Shown here piece after piece: positions 7,601-19,182 of a DNA stretch of 64,000 nucleotides. Made by a program: the position numbers and the translations under genes. Location of the stretch: the NCBI RefSeq assembly GCF_014647515.1, contig NZ_BMPI01000002.1, positions 1 to 64,000 of the forward strand, given 5' to 3'. This stretch comes from Dactylosporangium sucinum (GTDB taxonomy: Bacteria > Actinomycetota > Actinomycetes > Mycobacteriales > Micromonosporaceae). A model generated the notes under the pieces. The model was not told where the DNA came from. It did no database searches and saw only the letters and a program-made list of their open reading frames with translations. Each line of letters begins with the position of its first letter. Positions within the stretch are counted from its first letter, which is position 1.

Positions 7601-8359
7601 TCACGTGCCCGAGGTGAGGATCTCTCGGTGGAGGGACCTCACCTGGGCCGACGGGTCGATCCCGAGCTCGTCGGCGAGGATCCGGCGCAGCCGCTGGTAG
7701 GCGTGCAGCGCCTCGCTGCGCCGGTCGGAACGGAACAGCGCCTCCATGTAGCGGGTGTGGAACCACTCGTGCAGCGGGTAGCGCGACACCAGCCCGCGCA
7801 GCTCCGCCACGAGCGCCCGGTGCCGGCCGAGCTGCATGTGCAGGCCGACCCACGACTCCAGCGCCGTGATCTTCATTTCCTCCAGCTGGGCGATGTGCTG
7901 GCGTAACGGCCGCCCGGCCGGCAGGTCGGACAGCGCGGGGCCGCGCCACAGGCCGAGCGCCTCGTCGAGCAGCCGCAGCGCGGTGGCCGGCTCCTCGTCC
8001 TTGGCCTGCCGGGTCAGGTCGCAGAACCCGTGCACGTCCAGCTGCCCCGGGCCGACCGCCAGCACGTAGCCGGTCGTCTCCGCCGTGCCCAGCGTTTCAC
8101 TGAGCCCCGGCGTGACATTGTCCAGTGACCGCCGCAAATGGTAAATGTGGGTCCGCAGGGTCGCCACCGCCGTCTTCGGCGGTTGTTCGTCCCACAACTC
8201 GTCGACGAGCGTGTCGGCGGACACCACCTGATTCGCCCGGGCCAGCAACAGGGCCAGGACCTTCCGGACCTTCGGCCCGCGCATCGGCCGTGGATCCGGG
8301 CCCACCCGCAGTTGCAGCGGACCGAGGATGCCATAGCGCACGCATTCCGGTTTCAGCAT
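7601..8359 (-). CDS. SARP-family pathway activator
   Basis: A 252-residue Streptomyces antibiotic regulatory protein type activator: an OmpR-like winged helix in the first 100 residues (YGILGPLQLR at the start, VSADTLVDELWDEQ in the DNA-binding part), then a bacterial transcriptional activation domain (LDEALGLWRGPALSDL and the repeat region to the C-terminus). Proteins of this size usually activate their own biosynthetic cluster by binding direct heptamer repeats. It faces the P450 gene tail to tail and is divergent from the exporter gene. ATG 8359 follows GGGGG; a TTG one codon upstream is in frame. Confidence 0.9.
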   Translation of the reverse strand: MLKPECVRYGILGPLQLRVGPDPRPMRGPKVRKVLALLLARANQVVSADTLVDELWDEQPPKTAVATLRTHIYHLRRSLDNVTPGLSETLGTAETTGYVLAVGPGQLDVHGFCDLTRQAKDEEPATALRLLDEALGLWRGPALSDLPAGRPLRQHIAQLEEMKITALESWVGLHMQLGRHRALVAELRGLVSRYPLHEWFHTRYMEALFRSDRRSEALHAYQRLRRILADELGIDPSAQVRSLHREILTSGT

Positions 8360-8555
8360 CAATCCCCCAGTGACACGCTTTGACCTCCCTCAATGCTACG
8401 GGACCTTGCGCGGGTGACCTGCCACCAAGCAGGCAGCGGCGATGCCTCTTAAGTGACATGCGGGGGGTCTTTGGGTGTCACCGCATTGCGGGCGCGCGTT
8501 TCCGCATGATGACGTGACGGTGTCGGCATTTTCACATTGCGAGGGAGCACGTCGG
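8360..8555. promoter_or_regulatory. SARP/MFS divergent intergenic region with GTGACA inverted repeat
   Basis: A 196-base region between the divergent SARP and exporter genes. GTGACA at 8453-8458 and TGTCAC at 8476-8481 form an inverted repeat with a 17-base spacer, a plausible operator for a dimeric regulator. CATTGCG is repeated at 8484-8490 and 8535-8541. I cannot place a convincing -35/-10 pair. The exporter RBS is GAGGGA at 8541-8546. Confidence 0.4.
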
Positions 8556-10118
8556 ATGACGGCACTGGCCAATTCCGCGACACCGACCCGGAACCATCCG
8601 GGAATCACGCTATTCGTGGTCTGCATGGCCGTTCTCATCGTGCCGCTGGGGATCAGCGGGACGTCGGCGGCCCTGCCCGAGATCGGCGCGCGGCTCGACG
8701 CCGATCTCGTCCCCCTGCAGTGGGTGGTCAACTCGTACAACATCGTCGCGGCGAGCCTCATGCTCGTGGCGGGCTCGTTCAGCGACCGCTTCGGCCGCCG
8801 GCGGATCTTCACGCTCGGCACCGGCCTCTACGCGCTGTCACTGCTGGTGACGGTCTTCGCCACGAACATCTACGTCGTCGACGTGGCGCGCGGCTTCGCC
8901 GGCCTCGGCGCGACCGGCATCATGACGGCCGGCACCGCCATCCTCGCCTCCGCGTTCGACGGCCCGGCCCGCGCGCGGGCGTTCGGCGTGCTCGGCGTGA
9001 CGATCGGCGCCGGCCTGGCGCTCGGCCCGACCTCCAGCGGCCTGCTCGTCGGCGCGTTCGGCTGGCGGGCGGTGTTCGTCGCGCACCTGCTGATCGTGGT
9101 GGCGTCGATGATCGGGCTGCCGTTCGTGGCCGAGAGCAAGGCGCCGAGCGCCAGCCGGGTCGACTGGGCCGGCGTGGTGACGTTCACGGCCAGCCTGGTG
9201 CTGTTCACCCTCGCGATCATCTCCGGCCCGCAGTACGGCTGGGGCAGCGGGCGGATCATCGGGCTGTTCGCCGCCTCGGCCGTGATGCTGGTCGTCTTCG
9301 CGTTCGTGGAGCGGGGCCGGCCGGACCCGATGCTCGACCTGAGCCTGCTGAAGAACAAGGCGTTCATCTCGGTCAACCTGCTCAACGTGGGGATCTCGGT
9401 CGGGTTCGTGGCCCTGCTCGTGGTGCTGCCGGCGTACTTCATCAGCGCCAACGGCGCCAGCGCCCGCACGGCCGGCGTCACGATGCTGCTCATGACCGGC
9501 CCGATCCTCGTCTCGCCGCTGATCGCCGGCCGGCTGGTCGCCCGGGGCGTCCCCGCGCGGGTGATGCTCAGCGCCGGCATGCTCATCATCGCCGCCGGGT
9601 GCCTGGGCCTGACCGTGCTCAGCCCGGAGATCGGCATCCTCGCGCTGGCCGGCCCGCTGCTGCTCATCGGCATCGGCATGGGCGCGATGGTGGGCCTGCT
9701 CGACGGGGCCGCGGTCGGCACGGTCGAGCCGTCGCGGGCCGGCATGGCGGCCGGCATGTTCAACACGGTCCGGCTGGCCAGCGAGGCGGTCGCGGTCGTG
9801 GGCATGGTCGCGATCGTGGTGTCGGTGGTGCGGCCGAAGGTCGCCGACGGGCTGGGCCGGTTCCCCGACCAGCAGGGCACGGCGGGCGAGCTGGCCAACA
9901 AGGCGGTCGGCGGCGACGTGAGCGACCTGCCGGCGGGAGCGTTCCGCACGTTCCTGGCCGAGGCGCACACCTCGGGCGTGCACGTCGCGGTGGTGGCGTG
10001 CGCGGTGTTCTGCGCGCTGGCGGCGGTGCTCGCCTTCTCGCTGCTGCGCGAGCGCCCGGTGGGCGGCTTGGAGTCGCAGGCGGACGCGGCCCCCGAGGGC
10101 GCCCTGGAGAGCGCCTGA
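8556..10118 (+). CDS. DHA2-type MFS drug exporter
   Basis: A 520-residue transporter with about 14 hydrophobic helices, the size and pattern of the DHA2 (QacA/EmrB-like) proton antiporters. The first-loop signature is visible as SFSDRFGRRRI, and motif-C-like Gly/Pro-rich text follows in helix 5 (GVTIGAGLALGPTSSG). It probably exports the product of the adjoining cluster and gives self-resistance. ATG 8556 is supported by a GAGGGA ribosome site; an earlier in-frame GTG at 8475 would add 27 polar residues. The gene ends 10 bases from the stop of the converging response-regulator gene. Confidence 0.9.
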   Translation: MTALANSATPTRNHPGITLFVVCMAVLIVPLGISGTSAALPEIGARLDADLVPLQWVVNSYNIVAASLMLVAGSFSDRFGRRRIFTLGTGLYALSLLVTVFATNIYVVDVARGFAGLGATGIMTAGTAILASAFDGPARARAFGVLGVTIGAGLALGPTSSGLLVGAFGWRAVFVAHLLIVVASMIGLPFVAESKAPSASRVDWAGVVTFTASLVLFTLAIISGPQYGWGSGRIIGLFAASAVMLVVFAFVERGRPDPMLDLSLLKNKAFISVNLLNVGISVGFVALLVVLPAYFISANGASARTAGVTMLLMTGPILVSPLIAGRLVARGVPARVMLSAGMLIIAAGCLGLTVLSPEIGILALAGPLLLIGIGMGAMVGLLDGAAVGTVEPSRAGMAAGMFNTVRLASEAVAVVGMVAIVVSVVRPKVADGLGRFPDQQGTAGELANKAVGGDVSDLPAGAFRTFLAEAHTSGVHVAVVACAVFCALAAVLAFSLLRERPVGGLESQADAAPEGALESA

Positions 10119-10128
10119 CCCCGGCGGA

Positions 10129-10794
10129 TCAGGCGGAGCGGCGGCCCGGGTAGCCGGGCTGGCCGTTGAGCGCCATCGCCTTGTTGACCGCGTCGATGCG
10201 GGACACGGCGCCCAGCTTGGCGAAGATGTTGCGCAGGTGGCGCTTGACGGTGCCCTCGGTGATCGACATCTGCTTGGCGATCTGGCGGTTGCTCAGCGCC
10301 TGGGCGGCGAGCGCGAGCACCTCGTGCTCGCGTGCGGACAGCGCGCCCGGCCCCGCGGCCTCCGCGGGGTCGGGGGCGTGGAAGCCGTTGCTCGACACCG
10401 ACACGACCATCCGGCTGCGGTCGCGGTGCACGCTGCGGATCGCCGCCACGAGGTCCTGGCGGCTCACGCTCTTGTGCAGGTATCCGCGGGCGCCGGCCGA
10501 CAGCATCTCCCGCACCAGCCCGGCGCCGTCGTGCATGCTCAGCGCGATGATCGAGGAGGACGGCGACACCTCCTTGATCCGCGCGAGCGTCTCCTGCGGG
10601 GTCTCGCCGGGCATCTCGATGTCGAGCAGCACGATGTCGGGCAGCACGCAGGCGGCCATCGCGACCGCCGACCCGCCGTCGCCCGCGGTGCCGACGATCT
10701 CGATGTCGTCCTCCATGCGCAGCAGTTCGGACACGGCCTCCAGCAAGAGGGTGTGGTCGTCGACCAGCAGGACACGGACAGGACTTCCACTCAC
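10129..10794 (-). CDS. NarL/LuxR-type response regulator
   Basis: A 221-residue two-component regulator. The receiver has the acidic pocket (LLVDDH), the phosphoacceptor Asp in IVLLDIEMP and the conserved Lys in YLHKSV. The C-terminal LuxR helix-turn-helix reads LSAREHEVLALAAQ...SNRQIAKQMSITEGTVKRHL, with a linker of about 20 residues. GTG 10794 is preferred because a GGAGCTCGG ribosome site precedes it and the protein then begins SGSPVRVLLVDDH; an ATG at 10890 would add 32 unrelated residues. Its probable kinase is the NarL-type kinase at 801-1859, placed at the other end of the cluster. Confidence 0.9.
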   Translation of the reverse strand: MSGSPVRVLLVDDHTLLLEAVSELLRMEDDIEIVGTAGDGGSAVAMAACVLPDIVLLDIEMPGETPQETLARIKEVSPSSSIIALSMHDGAGLVREMLSAGARGYLHKSVSRQDLVAAIRSVHRDRSRMVVSVSSNGFHAPDPAEAAGPGALSAREHEVLALAAQALSNRQIAKQMSITEGTVKRHLRNIFAKLGAVSRIDAVNKAMALNGQPGYPGRRSA

Positions 10795-10971
10795 AGACCC
10801 GAGCTCCTCGGTGCACTTGATCGAAGTTTCTACATGCAACGGGTGCGTATACCCCCGCTCACGTAGCGTACGTTCACCGGCCGCCGCCATGGGGGGCCCG
10901 GCGCTGTCCGCACGTAAATTCTTCGGTGCAACGGATACGGTACAGAAACCTGCCGCGGCGATTTGCGCAGG

Positions 10972-11118
10972 TCAGCGGCTGACGACGCTGAACACGAAGC
11001 CGACGATGACCAGGATGCCGATCACGCCGATCAAGACCAGGACGCCCGCGCCGGAGGCCTCGCCGCGGCCGTCACCGGACTCCAGCGGCTCGGTCGGCTC
11101 GTCGTGATCGGGGCGCAC
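10972..11118 (-). CDS. 48-residue single-span membrane protein
   Basis: A short gene with GTG start at 11118 and TGA at 10972. The first 22 residues are charged and acidic (MRPDHDEPTEPLESGDG), followed by a hydrophobic helix (VLVLIGVIGILVIVGFVF) and a short basic end (VVSR). A GAAGGG ribosome site lies about 8 bases upstream of the GTG. The layout predicts a small bitopic membrane protein. I do not recognise a family. It stands alone between the response regulator and the MerR-type gene. Confidence 0.6.
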   Translation of the reverse strand: MRPDHDEPTEPLESGDGRGEASGAGVLVLIGVIGILVIVGFVFSVVSR

Positions 11119-11238
11119 GGCGCATCCCTTCCGTCCGGAAAGTCGGGGTGTCGGCGGGGCCGACCTTAGGGCACCGGCGACCGGCCGCGCAAGGCGCCCC
11201 GATCACGATCCGCACACGGTCCGCCGACCGCGTCTCCA

Positions 11239-11329
11239 GTTGACCTTGGTGGGTCACGGTCGCCCTGGCAGCGGAAATCCACCAAGGTCAACCAGCGTCG
11301 GGCGAAGCCACAGCGCCGCGGCGCTGTGG
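11239..11329. terminator. Pair of strong inverted repeats downstream of the MerR-type gene
   Basis: Two dyads follow each other. GTTGACCTTGGTGG (11239-11252) pairs perfectly with CCACCAAGGTCAAC (11279-11292) around a 26-base loop. Then 11308-11329 is a perfect 22-base palindrome with half-site CCACAGCGCCG. Both lie 3' of the leftward MerR-type gene (stop at 11379) and 5' of the small membrane protein gene. They may end MerR transcription without a U-tract, or be members of a dispersed palindromic repeat family. Confidence 0.55.
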
Positions 11330-11378
11330 GTCGCTCCGCGGGTACTCGTGACAGGAGACGAGCGGTCCGGGGGCGCGG

Positions 11379-12095
11379 TCAGTGGCCCAGGGCGCGGAGG
11401 TGGTCGTCGAGGCGGGCCGCCGCCGTGAGCATCGCTCGGGAGCGGGCGGCGAGGCGCTCGCGCCAGCTCGCCAGGGACGCGGCCAGCGGCTCCGGGCCGC
11501 CGGCCGTGCGGACCTGGTCGACCACCGTGGCGATGTGGCCGAGCAGGTAGCCGCCCCGGCGCAGCAGGTGGGCGAGCTCGGCGTCGCGGACGTCGGCCGG
11601 GCGGTACACACGCTGCCGGGTCGCGCGGTCGCGCTCGGGGCGCAGGATGCCCGCCCGCTCCCACTTGCGCAGGGTCGCGGGGCGCAGGCCGAGGCGGTGC
11701 GCGACCGCGCCGATCGGCAGCGCGCGGTCGGGCAGGCTCGGCGCCGGGCCGGCGGTCAGGACGCGGGCGGCCGCCTCGACGGCGTCGACGGTCTCCCGGT
11801 CGCGCAGCAGCTGGGCGTGGCCGCGGTCGACGGCGCGCAGGGCGGTGTCGAGGTCACCGGCCGCGACGGCGCGCATGACGTCACCGGCGGTCGCGTAGCC
11901 GTGGCCCGCGACGAGCGCCAGATAGGCGCGCAGGGCGCCGGCGTGGATTCCGGTGTACCGCCGGTGCCCGCTCTCGGCCCGCTCGGCCGGCGGGATCACG
12001 CCGTCGCGCTCGTAGTTGCGGACCGTCTGCGGGGAGATGCCGTGCTCCCGGGCCAGGTCGACCGGCCGGTGATGCACCGCGGTTTGAGGCTTCAT
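11379..12095 (-). CDS. Tandem-MerR transcriptional regulator (TioE-like)
   Basis: A 238-residue protein with two MerR-type DNA-binding modules. The first is near the N-terminus (LAREHGISPQTVRNYERDGV, residues about 10-45) and the second is central (IGAVAHRLGLRPATLRKWER with QRVYRPADV). A C-terminal helical part follows. The double-MerR architecture matches the TioE-like group often seen in actinomycetes. It is divergent from the alpha/beta hydrolase with only 64 bases between starts, so it most likely controls that gene and itself. ATG 12095 is chosen behind a weak GGAAGG; longer frames extend across the divergent promoter and are rejected. Confidence 0.8.
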   Translation of the reverse strand: MKPQTAVHHRPVDLAREHGISPQTVRNYERDGVIPPAERAESGHRRYTGIHAGALRAYLALVAGHGYATAGDVMRAVAAGDLDTALRAVDRGHAQLLRDRETVDAVEAAARVLTAGPAPSLPDRALPIGAVAHRLGLRPATLRKWERAGILRPERDRATRQRVYRPADVRDAELAHLLRRGGYLLGHIATVVDQVRTAGGPEPLAASLASWRERLAARSRAMLTAAARLDDHLRALGH

Positions 12096-12146
12096 CCAGC
12101 CTTCCCAGGTCGTACTGCGGAAAATCCTCTCAAGCAAGTTCAACGA

Positions 12147-12152
12147 TACGGT
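12147..12152 (+). promoter_or_regulatory. -10 TACGGT for a probably leaderless hydrolase mRNA
   Basis: TACGGT lies 7 bases upstream of ATG 12160, the spacing expected when transcription begins at the start codon. AGAGG at 12153-12157 is too close to act as a normal ribosome site. The element sits in the 64-base gap shared with the divergent tandem-MerR gene. Confidence 0.5.
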
Positions 12153-12159
12153 AGAGGTC

Positions 12160-15283
<3,124 letters not shown>

Positions 15284-15297
15284 GCATCTCGTAGGAA

Positions 15298-15327
15298 CGG
15301 GCCGCGCGGGATCACCTGCGCGGCCCG
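15298..15327. terminator. Hairpin terminator between katG and pucR-type gene
   Basis: CGGGCCGCGC (15298-15307) pairs with GCGCGGCCCG (15318-15327) around a 10-base loop, in the 61-base gap between the converging katG and PucR-type genes. It can serve both strands; there is no U-tract on either side. Confidence 0.7.
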
Positions 15328-15344
15328 CTCGTCTTGTCAGCGGG

Positions 15345-16811
15345 TCAGGGGGCGGTGCCGATCCGGGTCGCGGCCAGGGCCAGCCATAGCTGCACCCGAT
15401 CGGCGGTGCTGCCCAACGAGCGCCCGGTGAGCGACTCGATCTGCTCCACGCGGTAGCGGACGGTGTTGCGGTGCACGATCAGCCGCTCGGCGACGGTCGC
15501 GACCGAGCCGTTCGCGTCGAGGTACTCGCGCAGGGTGCGCACCAGGGCGCCGCCGTGCCGGGCGTCGAACTCGCGCAGCGGGCGGAGCAGGTCCTCGGCG
15601 AGGTCCCGCAGCGGGACGTCCTCGCTGGCCAGCAGCAGGCCGGTCAGGCTCATCCGCTCGCGGTCGTTGATCCCGGCGCCCCGGCTCATCGCCTCGAACG
15701 CCTCGTAGTAGCTCCAGCGCAGGCCGGCGACGCCGGCGCGGCGGCCGCCGATCCCGACCCGGGCGGCCGATCCGTACCGGCCGAGCTGGTCGAGCAGCAG
15801 CTGGGCGGCCCGGCGCGGGTCGTGGCCCGGGGTGAGCACCGCGACCAGGCACTCGTCGACGACCGCCGTGATCGCGCCGGGCAGCTGCGGCACGGCCGTG
15901 AGCCGCACCGGGAGGTCGCCGGCCGGGTCCGCGGTGCCGACGAGCACCACGTGGCCGCCGGCGGCCAGGATGCCGAACGTGGCGAGCCGCCGCTCGGCCT
16001 CGGCCGCGGTGATGCCGCCGCGGATGACGTCCTCCAGGACCTGGCCGACGAGCTGGCGCTGCCCGGCGAGCACCGCCTGGCGCCGGGCCAGCTCCAGGCC
16101 GACGAGCGCCACCGCGTACGGCAGCACGTCGGCCGAGCGGCGCGGCGTGCGGCAGCACAGGTGCGCCACCACCGCCTCCTCGACGAGGACCGGGGTCGCG
16201 GTCAGCCCGGCAACGGTGCCGTGGACGCCGGCCAGGATCTCCTCGACCGGCCAGGGCGCCGCGGCCGGCGCGGTGGCGAGGATGTGGCCCTGCTGGTCGA
16301 CGACCATGACCGGGGCGCCGAGGATCTGCTGCAGCGAGTCGACGAGCGCGCCGAGGCCGCGGCCCGACAGCAGCGAGCGGGCGAGGGTGTCGTACTCGTC
16401 GAGCAGGTCGTGGAACCGGCCGTACTGCTCCTCCAGGATCCGGTCGGCGACGAACTGGTCGACGGCGATGAACGGCGTGGAATAGGGGATCTCCAGCACC
16501 GGCAGCCCGCGCCGCCGGGCCTCGGCCAGCGTCGCGACCGGCACCGCCTTGTGGGTCAGGCCGATGCCGAAGCCGACGCCCACCACGTCGCGGTCGGCGA
16601 TGCGGGCGACGAACTCCCGCTGCGCGGCGGCGCTGCGCTGGCGCAGCCCGGTCGTCAGCACCAGCTCGCCGCCGGACAGGAACGGCCGCGGGTCAGCCAG
16701 CTCGGTCACCGCGACCCAGCGGATCGGCCGGGCGAGCGCGGCCGCGGCCCCGTCGACCAGCCGGAGGTCGAGGGTCGGATCGGCGATCAGGTCGGCGAGG
16801 CGCAGCGCCAC
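15345..16811 (-). CDS. PucR-family transcriptional regulator
   Basis: A 488-residue regulator: an N-terminal PucR domain (ALRLADLIADPTLDLRLVDG onward, to about residue 120), a GGDEF-like central region, and a C-terminal PucR helix-turn-helix of the HTH_30 type (LREYLDANGSVATVAERL, HRNTVRYRVEQIE). The family senses purine, amine or amino-acid catabolites. It is divergent from a polyamine-type ABC importer, an arrangement that suggests it controls uptake of that amine. GTG 16811 is chosen because the protein then begins with the conserved ALRLADL; an ATG at 16865 is in frame but adds a non-conserved leader. Confidence 0.88.
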   Translation of the reverse strand: MALRLADLIADPTLDLRLVDGAAAALARPIRWVAVTELADPRPFLSGGELVLTTGLRQRSAAAQREFVARIADRDVVGVGFGIGLTHKAVPVATLAEARRRGLPVLEIPYSTPFIAVDQFVADRILEEQYGRFHDLLDEYDTLARSLLSGRGLGALVDSLQQILGAPVMVVDQQGHILATAPAAAPWPVEEILAGVHGTVAGLTATPVLVEEAVVAHLCCRTPRRSADVLPYAVALVGLELARRQAVLAGQRQLVGQVLEDVIRGGITAAEAERRLATFGILAAGGHVVLVGTADPAGDLPVRLTAVPQLPGAITAVVDECLVAVLTPGHDPRRAAQLLLDQLGRYGSAARVGIGGRRAGVAGLRWSYYEAFEAMSRGAGINDRERMSLTGLLLASEDVPLRDLAEDLLRPLREFDARHGGALVRTLREYLDANGSVATVAERLIVHRNTVRYRVEQIESLTGRSLGSTADRVQLWLALAATRIGTAP

Positions 16812-16934
16812 GCCTGACTGTACGACCGCACAGACAACCGGCACAACGCTTGGACATCCGTCCATTTACCGGCGCTGGCCGGGTTGCCTACGGTTGGCCT
16901 CCAACCCGGGGCCACACGTGGCGAGGAGGCGACG

Positions 16935-17942
16935 GTGCAGGACAGCCCGGCGATCGTGCTGCGCGGTCTGCGCAAACACTTCGGCGAGGTGGAGGCGGTC
17001 GCCGGCATCGACCTGGAGATCGAAAACGGCGAGTTCTTCGCGATGCTCGGGCCGTCCGGGTCGGGCAAGACCACGGTCCTGCGGATGATCGCCGGGTTCG
17101 CGCTGCCGACGGCCGGGACGGTGCTGCTCAACGGCACCGACGTGACCCGGGCGGCGCCGTTCGAGCGCGACGTGAACACGGTGTTCCAGGACTACGCGCT
17201 GTTCCCGCACCTCGACGTGCGGCGCAACGTCGAGTACGGGATGCGGGTCCGCGGCGTGCCGAAGGCGCAGCGCCGCGAGCGGGCCGAGGCGGCGCTCGCC
17301 TCGGTGCGCCTCGATGGCCTCGGGCACCGCCGCCCGGCGGAGCTGTCCGGCGGGCAGCGGCAGCGGGTCGCCCTCGCCCGGGCGCTGGTGAACCGCCCGC
17401 GGGTGCTGCTGCTCGACGAGCCGCTCGGCGCGCTCGACCGGCAGCTCCGCGAGGAGATGCAGATCGAGCTCAAGGCGATCCAGCGCGACGTCGGCATCAC
17501 GTTCGTCTTCGTGACCCACGACCAGGAGGAGGCGCTGACCCTCTGCGACCGGGTCGCGGTGTTCAACGCGGGCCGGATCGAGCAGGTCGGCACGCCCGGC
17601 GAGGTGTACGAGCGGCCGGCCACCGCGTTCGTCGCCGGGTTCGTCGGCACCTCGAACCTGGTCACCGGCGAGGCCGCCCGCAAGCTCGTCGGCGCGGACG
17701 GCACCTACGCCATCCGCCCGGAGAAGATCAGCCTCGACGGGCCGGTGACGGACGGCGCGACCGTCGCCGAGGGCACCGTCGCCGAGGTGGTCTACGCCGG
17801 GCCGCAGATCCGCTACGTCGTCGACCTCGACGCCGGGCCGCGGTTCGTGGTCCTGGAGCACAACCGGCGCACGCCGGGCGACCTGCGCGGTACCACCGTC
17901 CGGCTGACGTGGTCGCCGGAGCACGTCATCACGATCCCCTGA
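16935..17942 (+). CDS. potA: Polyamine-type ABC importer ATPase
   Basis: A 335-residue importer ATPase. Visible are Walker A GPSGSGKT (39-46), the ABC signature LSGGQRQR, Walker B VLLLDEPLGALD and the switch His in VFVTHDQEEA, followed by a C-terminal TOBE-type domain. It energises uptake through the two permeases downstream, with the lipoprotein as substrate receptor. GTG 16935 is preceded by GAGGAGG. The gene leads a four-gene operon (ATPase, binding protein, two permeases). A TACGGT -10-like element is at 16889-16894 in the divergent region. Polyamine versus another small cationic amine cannot be decided from the ATPase. Confidence 0.88.
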   Translation: MQDSPAIVLRGLRKHFGEVEAVAGIDLEIENGEFFAMLGPSGSGKTTVLRMIAGFALPTAGTVLLNGTDVTRAAPFERDVNTVFQDYALFPHLDVRRNVEYGMRVRGVPKAQRRERAEAALASVRLDGLGHRRPAELSGGQRQRVALARALVNRPRVLLLDEPLGALDRQLREEMQIELKAIQRDVGITFVFVTHDQEEALTLCDRVAVFNAGRIEQVGTPGEVYERPATAFVAGFVGTSNLVTGEAARKLVGADGTYAIRPEKISLDGPVTDGATVAEGTVAEVVYAGPQIRYVVDLDAGPRFVVLEHNRRTPGDLRGTTVRLTWSPEHVITIP

Positions 17943-17973
17943 CACTGCTGTTTCTGCTCCCCGAGGAGTCCCT

Positions 17974-19182
17974 ATGCGATCCACGAAGTGGTGGACCGCG
18001 GCCGCGGCCGTCGGTCTGCTCGCGCTCGCCGCCTGCGGCGACAGCGGCGGTGGCGGTGCCGGCGGCACCGGCGGCGGCCCGGGCGGGCTCAAGCCGCCGA
18101 ACATCGACAAGCTGGCCACGCTCGGCGCCGGCGAGGGCTCGGTGAACATCGTCGCCTGGGCCGGCTACGTCGAGAACGGCAGCACCGACCCGAAGGTCGA
18201 CTGGGTCACCGGCTTCGAGAAGGAGACCGGCTGCAAGGTCAACGTGAAGATCGGCGGCACGTCCGACGAGATGGTCACGCTGATGAAGACCGGCGAGTAC
18301 GACGTCGTGTCGGCCTCCGGCGACGCCTCGCTGCGGCTCATCTACGGCGGCGACGTCGCCCCGGTGAACACCGACCTGATCCCGAACTACAAGGACGTCT
18401 TCGACGGGCTGAAGATGAAGGCGTGGAACTCCGTCGACGGGGTCTCCTACGGCGTCCCGCACGGCCGCGGCGCGAACCTGCTCATGTACCGCACCGACGT
18501 GGTCAAGACCGCCCCGACCTCCTGGGGCGTCGTGTTCGACGCGAACTCGCCGTACAAGGGCAAGGTCACCGCGTACGACTCGCCGATCTACATCGCCGAC
18601 GCCGCCGTGTACCTCATGAAGACCAAGCCCGACCTCGGCATCAAGAACCCCTACGCGCTCGACGACAAGCAGTTCGCCGCCGCCGTCGACCTGCTCAAGC
18701 AGCAGAACCAGGTGATCGGCGAGTACTGGTCGGACTACACCAAGGAGATCTCGGCCTTCAAGGCCGGCAACAGCGTCCTCGGCACCACCTGGCAGGTCAT
18801 CGTCAACCTGGCCAAGGCCGACAGCGTGCCCGTCGAGGCGATCCTGCCCGAGGAGGGCGCGACCGGCTGGTCGGACACCTGGATGGTGTCGTCGAAGGCC
18901 AAGCACCCGAACTGCGCCTACAAGTGGGTCAACCACATCGTCTCGCCCGAGGCCAACGCGGCGGTCGCCGAGTGGTTCGGCGAGGCGCCGTCGAACAAGC
19001 TGGCCTGCGCGAAGACCGCCGCCAAGGACCACTGCGCGACGTTCCACGCCGAGGACGAGGCGTACTTCGGCAAGGTCTGGTACTGGACCACGCCGCTTTC
19101 CCAGTGCATCGACGGCCGCACCGACGTGAAGTGCAAGGACTACGCGGCCTGGACCCAGGCCTGGACCGAGATCAAGGGCTGA
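17974..19182 (+). CDS. potD: PotD-like solute-binding lipoprotein
   Basis: A 402-residue substrate-binding lipoprotein. The signal peptide is MRSTKWW plus a hydrophobic helix ending in lipobox LAAC, so Cys21 is the lipidated residue. A Gly-rich linker follows, then a family-1 binding fold beginning VNIVAWAGYVE, as in spermidine/putrescine receptors. Residues such as VSASGDASLRL and GVPHGRGANLL line the expected cleft. Four Cys near the C-terminus (LACAK, DHCAT, QCID, KCKD) could form two extracellular disulfides. RBS GAGGAG precedes ATG 17974. The specific amine bound is unknown. Confidence 0.85.
   Translation: MRSTKWWTAAAAVGLLALAACGDSGGGGAGGTGGGPGGLKPPNIDKLATLGAGEGSVNIVAWAGYVENGSTDPKVDWVTGFEKETGCKVNVKIGGTSDEMVTLMKTGEYDVVSASGDASLRLIYGGDVAPVNTDLIPNYKDVFDGLKMKAWNSVDGVSYGVPHGRGANLLMYRTDVVKTAPTSWGVVFDANSPYKGKVTAYDSPIYIADAAVYLMKTKPDLGIKNPYALDDKQFAAAVDLLKQQNQVIGEYWSDYTKEISAFKAGNSVLGTTWQVIVNLAKADSVPVEAILPEEGATGWSDTWMVSSKAKHPNCAYKWVNHIVSPEANAAVAEWFGEAPSNKLACAKTAAKDHCATFHAEDEAYFGKVWYWTTPLSQCIDGRTDVKCKDYAAWTQAWTEIKG

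Noticed and set aside
10795-10890. Longer ATG-started form of the response regulator
   Set aside because: The extra 32 residues are unlike any receiver N-terminus and the GTG at 10794 has a good RBS.
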